A model generated the notes under the pieces. The model had not been told where the DNA came from. It ran no database searches and saw only the letters and a list, made by a program, of their open reading frames with translations. This document shows positions 59,116 through 64,000 of a stretch of 64,000 nucleotides of DNA, piece by piece. The first letter of the stretch is position 1. The number at the start of each line of letters is the position of its first letter. The DNA is from Streptomyces sp. ACA25 (GTDB lineage Bacteria; Actinomycetota; Actinomycetes; Streptomycetales; Streptomycetaceae). The DNA is taken from assembly GCF_028200735.1 (NCBI RefSeq), contig NZ_JAQKPV010000002.1:372001-436000 (forward strand). The letters are read 5' to 3'. Both the position numbers and the translations under genes were made by a program.

Positions 59116-60330
59116 TCAACGATCGTCACGACGGGGTCCCGGTGCTCCTCGCGCGGACACCGGCGCGGGGCCCGGACGGCCCCGGAAGGTGCGGCGGTCG
59201 CTTCCTTCGGGCACCGTGTCGGCCAGCCGGACGACCACGTCCTCGGGACCGGCCCGGCCGGCGACGACCGGCTCCGCGGAACGGGCCGCTTTGGCACGGT
59301 ACTGCGCCGCGTCCGCGAGCCGGAACAGCCTGCGGGCGGACCTGACCGGGCCGATTGCCTCCCCCGTGGACGCCACCCCGCAGGCGACGCCGTCCCCGAG
59401 CTCCAGCTCGGCCGCCCGCCGGCACACCTCGCGTGCGGCCCCGAGGACCTCCTCGGCCGTGGGACCGACCGCTATCAGGCAGAACTCGTCGCCGCCGAGC
59501 CGGGCGGCCAGCGTGCCCGGGAGCGCGGCGCCACAGAGGGACAGCGCCGAGCCGAACCGTTCCAGCAAGCGGTCGCCCATGGTGTGACCGTGCGTGTCAT
59601 TGACCCGCTTGAGGCCGTTGAGGTCGCAGACGACCAGGCTGATCACGGTTCCGCTGCGGCGATGCTCCTCCACCGCGTGGTCCAGCCTGGCGTCGACGGC
59701 CCTCCGGTTCGCCAGCCCGGTCAGCGGGTCGGTGAAGGCCAGCCGGCGCACCTCCTCCAGCCGCTCGTGCTGCACCACCCCGGCGGCCGTGACGGCCGCC
59801 AGCACCGCGGCGAAGCCGGTGTCGTCCCGGTCGAACACCGGGGCGCGTGGGCCGCGTGCCACGTACAGCTCTCCCCAGGCCCTGCCGTGCAGCACGATCG
59901 GTGCGACCACGCAGCAGCCGCGGCCCCGGCGGCGCAGCGCGGCGGCGCGGCCGCCGAAGATCTGCGCCGGGCCGGGCCCGCCCCGGCCGGAGGGCCCGGT
60001 ACGACGGCCGTCCGCGGTCTCCAGCCAGGCCTGCGGCTCCCCTCCCCGGCTCCAGCGCTCGTGCAGGAACTCCGTGACTTCGGGGAAGTCATGGATGGGG
60101 TAGGACTCGTCGGCGGGGAACCGCACCTCCCCGGGGGCCAGCTCACCGGTGTTGACCAGGACGCGCAGCCGGCCGCGCTCCCGTTCCCACGCCGACACCG
60201 CGGCGAACGAGCCCGCCATGGCGGCCCGGGATCTCTCCGCCGCCGCGTGCGCCACGTCCGGCAGGCTGGTCGCCGCGGCCATCGCCTGCGCCAGCTCCAC
60301 CACAGCCCGCAGCCGAGTGTCGTCGCCCAT
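59116..60330 (-). CDS. GAF-GGDEF diguanylate cyclase
   Basis: This 404-aa protein has a GAF-like sensor (about 10-190) followed by a GGDEF domain with intact active site LGGDEF (278-283) and upstream FTDPLTGLANRRA. It should make c-di-GMP, a developmental signal in Streptomyces. There is no RxxD inhibitory site directly upstream that I can see. It lies 22 bp before hutH, though coregulation is unclear. Confidence 0.9.
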   Translation of the reverse strand: MGDDTRLRAVVELAQAMAAATSLPDVAHAAAERSRAAMAGSFAAVSAWERERGRLRVLVNTGELAPGEVRFPADESYPIHDFPEVTEFLHERWSRGGEPQAWLETADGRRTGPSGRGGPGPAQIFGGRAAALRRRGRGCCVVAPIVLHGRAWGELYVARGPRAPVFDRDDTGFAAVLAAVTAAGVVQHERLEEVRRLAFTDPLTGLANRRAVDARLDHAVEEHRRSGTVISLVVCDLNGLKRVNDTHGHTMGDRLLERFGSALSLCGAALPGTLAARLGGDEFCLIAVGPTAEEVLGAAREVCRRAAELELGDGVACGVASTGEAIGPVRSARRLFRLADAAQYRAKAARSAEPVVAGRAGPEDVVVRLADTVPEGSDRRTFRGRPGPAPVSARGAPGPRRDDR

Positions 60331-60420
60331 GCGCCAAGGCTATGGTGCCGAACGCCGGTTCGCGGCTCGTATGTCCGTTCTGCTACGTCCGTTCTGCTCG
60401 GCCGCCGCGACTGCGCCCGG

Positions 60421-61230
60421 TCACTCCCCCGGCCAGCGCGGGGTGCGCTTCTCATTGAACGCGGCCACCCCTTCGGCCCGGTCACCGGAGAAGGCCACGG
60501 TCCGCCAGGCCGCGTCCTCGACCTCCAGACCGGCCGTGAGGTCCATCCCCCAGCCGGTGCGCAGCGCACGCTTCGCCGCCCGCAGCCCGACGGGCGAGTG
60601 GGAGGCGATCCGCGCGGCCAGCGCCAGGGCCTCCGTGCGGTCCTCGCCCTCGGGCACCAGCCGGTCGACGAGCCCCAGCCCGGCCGCCTCGGCGGCCTCC
60701 ACCCGGCGGGCGGTGAAGATCAGCTCCGCCGCACGGGCCGCCCCCACCCGGCGGGGCAGCAGCTGGGTGCCGCCGCCGCCGGGAATGACGCCGACCGACA
60801 CCTCCGGCAGGCCGACGACCGCCGTGGGGTCGGCGACGATCAGATCGCAGCTCAGCGCCAGCTCGAAGCCCCCGCCCAGGGCGTAGCCGTGCACGGCGGC
60901 GATGGTGGGCATCGGCAGCCGCAGCACTCCGCCGTAGGCGGCCCGGGCGTGCGGGCGCTGCCGGCCGAGCTCGGCGTCGGTGAAGGAGTTGCGTTCCTTG
61001 AGGTCCGCACCCACACAGAAGGCCCGGGGATGGGTGGAGCTGAGCACCACCGCACTCACCGCGCGGTCCCCGGCGAGGGCCTCACAGGCGGCTCCGAGGG
61101 ACCGGGCCAACTCGGTGGAGACGGCGTTCATGGCCTTGGGCCGGTCCAGGACCAGCTCCGCCACGGGGCCGTCCCGGCGGACCGCCACCCACTCGCCGTA
61201 CCGCTCCTCGCCGCGCACGTCCTGCGTCAT
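60421..61230 (-). CDS. Enoyl-CoA hydratase/isomerase family protein
   Basis: This 269-aa crotonase has oxyanion-hole segments STHPRAFCVGADLKE and GYALGGGFELALSCD and the C-terminal FNEKRTPRWPGE typical of enoyl-CoA hydratases of fatty-acid or amino-acid catabolism. The catalytic Glu pair is in the right place (LPEVSVGVIPGGGGTQ). Confidence 0.93.
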   Translation of the reverse strand: MTQDVRGEERYGEWVAVRRDGPVAELVLDRPKAMNAVSTELARSLGAACEALAGDRAVSAVVLSSTHPRAFCVGADLKERNSFTDAELGRQRPHARAAYGGVLRLPMPTIAAVHGYALGGGFELALSCDLIVADPTAVVGLPEVSVGVIPGGGGTQLLPRRVGAARAAELIFTARRVEAAEAAGLGLVDRLVPEGEDRTEALALAARIASHSPVGLRAAKRALRTGWGMDLTAGLEVEDAAWRTVAFSGDRAEGVAAFNEKRTPRWPGE

Positions 61231-61326
61231 GCCCGCTCCTTGTTAACGCTCGCTCACTCGGTCGGAGCATCATCGCACGCAGGGCCGGGGGGCGACGGGC
61301 CCCGGGGTGGCCGGGCCGACGAGGCC

Positions 61327-62412
61327 TCAGGAGCGGCGGGTGAGGAGCCAGGGCTCGATGATGCCCAGGCCACGGACCGGGCGCTGGTAGAGAGGCTGGA
61401 GCGCGAAGCGGAAGCCCGCGTGCGCGGCGTCCGCGGCGTCGACCTCCTTCTCGGAGCGCGGAGCGTCGCCCCCGGCCGTCAGCTCCTCCCGGAGCGCGCC
61501 GTCCACCAGCACCATGTCCTTCGGCGCTATGGAGGTGAGCCGGCTCGCCAGGTTGACCGTGTTGCCGAACACATCACCCATCCGGGTGGTCACCGTGCCG
61601 AAAGCGATACCGACCCGCAGCTCGGGCATCGTCGGGTTCTCCCCGAGCGTCTCCACCAGCCGCAGACCGATGTCGGCGGCCGTCCCCGCGTCGTCCGCGG
61701 CGAAGAGCACCTCGTCGCCGAGCGTCTTGATGAGCCGGCCCCCGTGCGCGGCCACCTGATCGGCGGCAGTGGTCTCGAACGCCTCCACCAGCTCGCCCAG
61801 CTCCTCCTCCTCCAGGCGGCGGGTGAGCCGGGTGAAGCCCACCAGGTCGGCGAAGCCGACGGCCAGCCGGCGGTCGACCATCTCCGCGTCGTCCTGAGCC
61901 TGGACCACCCGGCCGGTGGCGGCGGCCAACTGCCGGCGCCACACATAGATGAGGAACTCCTCCAGCTCCGGCAGCAACAGCTCGACCAGCGGATACGTGA
62001 CCTCGGACCGCGTCATGCCGGGCTCCGGCGGCTCGGTCAGACCTTCCAGGAAGGAGTCGATCTGCCAGTCCGCCAGCCGGGCCGTGGTCTGTCCGGTGGA
62101 ACGGGCCACCTGGATCGCCATCGGCTCGCTCAGCAGCCCGGCCTCGACCAGACCGGCCAGCCGGCGAAGCGCCAGCACATCCGCCTCCGTCAGCGCCTTG
62201 GCCTGGCCGATGTCGGGAAAACCCATGGCCCGCCAGAAACGGGACGCCAGCTCCATGGGGACACCCGCGGCCCGGGCGGCCTGGAACGGGGTGTACTGCC
62301 GGTCGGCCCCGATGATGAGCTGCTCGAGCCGCAGCGCGATGGTGTCGTCCCCGTCCTCGGGGGGCGGGGCACCGCTCCTCCCGCCGGGCGCACCGGTGTC
62401 ATCCACGGCCAC
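61327..62412 (-). CDS. cya: Adenylate cyclase (class III)
   Basis: This 361-aa cyclase has a regulatory N-terminal part with a MerR-like helical region and a C-terminal class III domain (about 180-340). Metal Asp residues lie in VGFADLVGFTRL and TLGDEVLFAADD, and VFGNTVNLASRL is the transition-state region. It matches the single Streptomyces adenylate cyclase (SCO4928 type, from memory), which affects germination and development. Confidence 0.92.
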   Translation of the reverse strand: MAVDDTGAPGGRSGAPPPEDGDDTIALRLEQLIIGADRQYTPFQAARAAGVPMELASRFWRAMGFPDIGQAKALTEADVLALRRLAGLVEAGLLSEPMAIQVARSTGQTTARLADWQIDSFLEGLTEPPEPGMTRSEVTYPLVELLLPELEEFLIYVWRRQLAAATGRVVQAQDDAEMVDRRLAVGFADLVGFTRLTRRLEEEELGELVEAFETTAADQVAAHGGRLIKTLGDEVLFAADDAGTAADIGLRLVETLGENPTMPELRVGIAFGTVTTRMGDVFGNTVNLASRLTSIAPKDMVLVDGALREELTAGGDAPRSEKEVDAADAAHAGFRFALQPLYQRPVRGLGIIEPWLLTRRS

Positions 62413-62523
62413 TGCCCGCCCTCAGAGTGAAGATCCCTCTGCTGCGCACTGCCCTACCGTTCCGCTTCCGCCGCGTCCGTCCCGCGGTGACACCGCCCCA
62501 CCTTACGGCAGGTGTGGAGTAAG

Positions 62524-63399
62524 TCACCCCTGCTCAGCGGAGCGTACGTGCACAATGTCCGCCGCGGAGACCGGGAGCTGCACACCTTCCCCGGTCGCGA
62601 TCACCAGGCGGCCGTCGTCGTCCAGCGCGACGGCCTCGCCGCGCAGCTCGGTGCCGTCCGGAAGCTGGGCACGGACGGTGCGGCCCAGGGTCGCGCACAC
62701 GGCGGAGCAGGCTTCACGCAGCCCGGAGGCGTCCGGGGCGCCGGAGGCGGCCGTCCAGCGGGTGTACCAGGTGTCCAGGGAGCGCAGGACGGCCCGGAGG
62801 AGCGGGTCCCGGTCGGTGTTCTCCGCCTCGGCCAGCAGCAGCGAGCCCGCCGTCTCCACCGGCAGTTCGTCGGCACGCAGCGACACGTTGATGCCGATGC
62901 CGAGCACCACGGCCGGAGGGCCGCCCTGCTCCCCGGTGCTCTCGGAGAGGATGCCGCCGCACTTGCGTTCCTCACCTCCGACCTCCAGCAGCAGGTCGTT
63001 GGGCCACTTCAGGGTGACCCCCACCCCCGCGACGCGAGTCAGCCCGGCGACGGTGGCCACCCCCGCGAGCAGCGGCAGCCAGCCCCAGCGTTCCCGGGGG
63101 ACCTCCGGTCGCAGCAGTACGGAGACGAACAGCCCCGAGCGGGCCGGCGCGCTCCACTGCCGGTCCAGCCGGCCGCGGCCGTGCGTCTGCTCCTCGGCGA
63201 TCAGCACGGTCCCCGGTGCGGCGGTGCCGCGACGCGCCCGCTCGGCCAGATCGGCGTTGGTGGAGCCGGTGACCTCGGTCACCTCCAGCGAGGTCCAGAG
63301 TGCTTCCGGCGTGACGAGGGCGCCACGCAGTGCGGTGGCGTTGAGCGGCGGGCGCTCGAGGTCGGACCATCGGCCGGGCGGCCGGTCGGCAGGTGTCAT
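62524..63399 (-). CDS. birA: Biotin--[acetyl-CoA-carboxylase] ligase
   Basis: This 291-aa ligase attaches biotin to carboxylase subunits. The adenylate/biotin motif is EEQTHGRGRLDRQW, followed by LKWPNDLLL and GIGINVSL. It has no N-terminal helix-turn-helix, so it is a monofunctional enzyme rather than a repressor. It faces the biotin-linked carboxylase gene pccB across a 118-bp gap. Confidence 0.95.
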   Translation of the reverse strand: MTPADRPPGRWSDLERPPLNATALRGALVTPEALWTSLEVTEVTGSTNADLAERARRGTAAPGTVLIAEEQTHGRGRLDRQWSAPARSGLFVSVLLRPEVPRERWGWLPLLAGVATVAGLTRVAGVGVTLKWPNDLLLEVGGEERKCGGILSESTGEQGGPPAVVLGIGINVSLRADELPVETAGSLLLAEAENTDRDPLLRAVLRSLDTWYTRWTAASGAPDASGLREACSAVCATLGRTVRAQLPDGTELRGEAVALDDDGRLVIATGEGVQLPVSAADIVHVRSAEQG

Positions 63400-63517
63400 G
63401 CCGCCAGAGTAGGGCCGCCGGGCGGGCGGGTGTGGTCAACGACGCAGTGTGCGAACGCTCCGGCGCCGTTAACCTACGGATCGGTAGCCACCCGAGGACG
63501 AGTAGGAGCCGCAGCCC

Positions 63518-64000
63518 GTGTCCGAGCAGGAGAACCGGCCCGACATGCACACCACCGCGGGCAAGATCGCGGACTTCCGACAGCGGGCCCACGAGGCCAC
63601 GCACGCGGGCTCGGCTCGTGCGGTGGAGAAGCAGCACGCCAAGGGCAAGCTGACCGCCCGCGAACGGGTCGAGCTGCTGCTCGACGAGGGCTCCTTCACC
63701 GAGCTGGACGAGTTCGCCCGGCACCGGTCGACGAACTTCGGCATCGAGAAGAACCGCCCCTACGGGGACGGGGTGGTCACCGGTTACGGCACGGTGGACG
63801 GCCGCCCGGTGTGCGTCTACTCACAGGACTTCACGATCTTCGGCGGCTCACTGGGCGAGGTGTACGGCGAGAAAATCGTGAAGGTGATGGACTTCGCCCT
63901 GAAGACCGGCTGTCCCGTCGTCGGCATCAACGACGGCGGCGGCGCCCGGATCCAGGAGGGGGTGGCGGCGCTCGGGCTGTTCGCCGAGATTTTCCGGCGC
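63518..64000 (+). CDS. pccB: Propionyl-CoA carboxylase beta chain, 5' part
   Basis: GTG 63518, with AGGAG about ten bases upstream, opens a frame that runs off the window after 161 codons. It encodes the start of a carboxyltransferase beta chain: [52 protein letters not shown] and [14 protein letters not shown]. This enzyme makes methylmalonyl-CoA. It faces birA. Confidence 0.95.
   Translation, partial: MSEQENRPDMHTTAGKIADFRQRAHEATHAGSARAVEKQHAKGKLTARERVELLLDEGSFTELDEFARHRSTNFGIEKNRPYGDGVVTGYGTVDGRPVCVYSQDFTIFGGSLGEVYGEKIVKVMDFALKTGCPVVGINDGGGARIQEGVAALGLFAEIFRR

Noticed and set aside
58960..62430. 1,156-codon plus-strand frame
   Set aside because: Covers hutH, GGDEF, hydratase and cyclase in antisense. 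The product has no recognisable domain.
1..64000. tRNA, rRNA, CRISPR, IS or integrase genes
   Set aside because: I looked for cloverleaf-like T-loops, direct-repeat arrays and transposase motifs and found none I could support.

Overview
The window is actinobacterial and almost certainly from a Streptomyces or close relative. G+C is very high, GTG and TTG starts are common, ends overlap as GTGA or ATGA, and the right half carries genes typical of the Streptomyces core: mca for mycothiol metabolism, greA, hutH, a class III cyclase, birA and pccB. From memory, the greA/mca to pccB stretch resembles the S. coelicolor region around SCO4926-SCO4967, in the opposite orientation. I could not check this.

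Left part (about 885-40543): a nonribosomal peptide gene cluster. At the left edge are a large SARP/STAND regulator (885-4037, +), a DrrAB-type exporter (4021-5717, -) and a type II thioesterase (5991-6710, -). Upstream of these on the minus strand lie three NRPS genes, read 27307 to 6772. The first is C-A-PCP-E-C-A-PCP, the second has the same order, and the third is C-A(MT)-PCP-TE, giving five modules. They predict acyl-(D)aa1-aa2-(D)aa3-aa4-(N-Me)aa5. Further upstream are an FAD oxidoreductase, a free PCP, a free A domain, an LmbU-family regulator, a protein I read as a piperazate synthase (KtzT type, usually annotated as PaiB) and an MbtH protein. The pocket residues of three A domains are alike (D-V-F...Y-A) and I think they match piperazate codes. 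A piperazic-acid peptide is therefore the leading hypothesis. The A cores of modules 2 and 5 are near-identical 1,278-bp copies.

Divergently transcribed from a 0.57-kb regulatory region is an acyl-building cassette (32837-38920, +). It holds a 49-codon ORF, E1 alpha and E1 beta of a 2-oxoacid dehydrogenase, a lipoyl-only carrier (no E2 catalytic domain), an ACP, a KAS III, a crotonyl-CoA reductase-like protein and an acyl-CoA dehydrogenase. It probably makes the unusual acyl starter that caps the peptide. An aromatic-hydroxylase-like FAD monooxygenase (39041-40543, -) closes the cluster. No ornithine N-hydroxylase, which a piperazate pathway needs, is visible here.

Right part (40770-64000): ordinary chromosome. 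It contains greA, a DUF4307-like protein, mca, a small membrane protein, a membrane-anchored STAND/TPR ATPase, a second DrrAB-type transporter, threonine dehydratase, a MarR regulator, cystathionine gamma-synthase, an anchored hypothetical protein, msrA, a UTRA-only protein with a tiny downstream ORF, an alpha/beta hydrolase, an SRPBCC/ArsR pair with a clear operator, hutH, a GAF-GGDEF protein, an enoyl-CoA hydratase, an adenylate cyclase, birA, and the 5' end of pccB running off the window. I saw no tRNA, rRNA, CRISPR array or insertion sequence.
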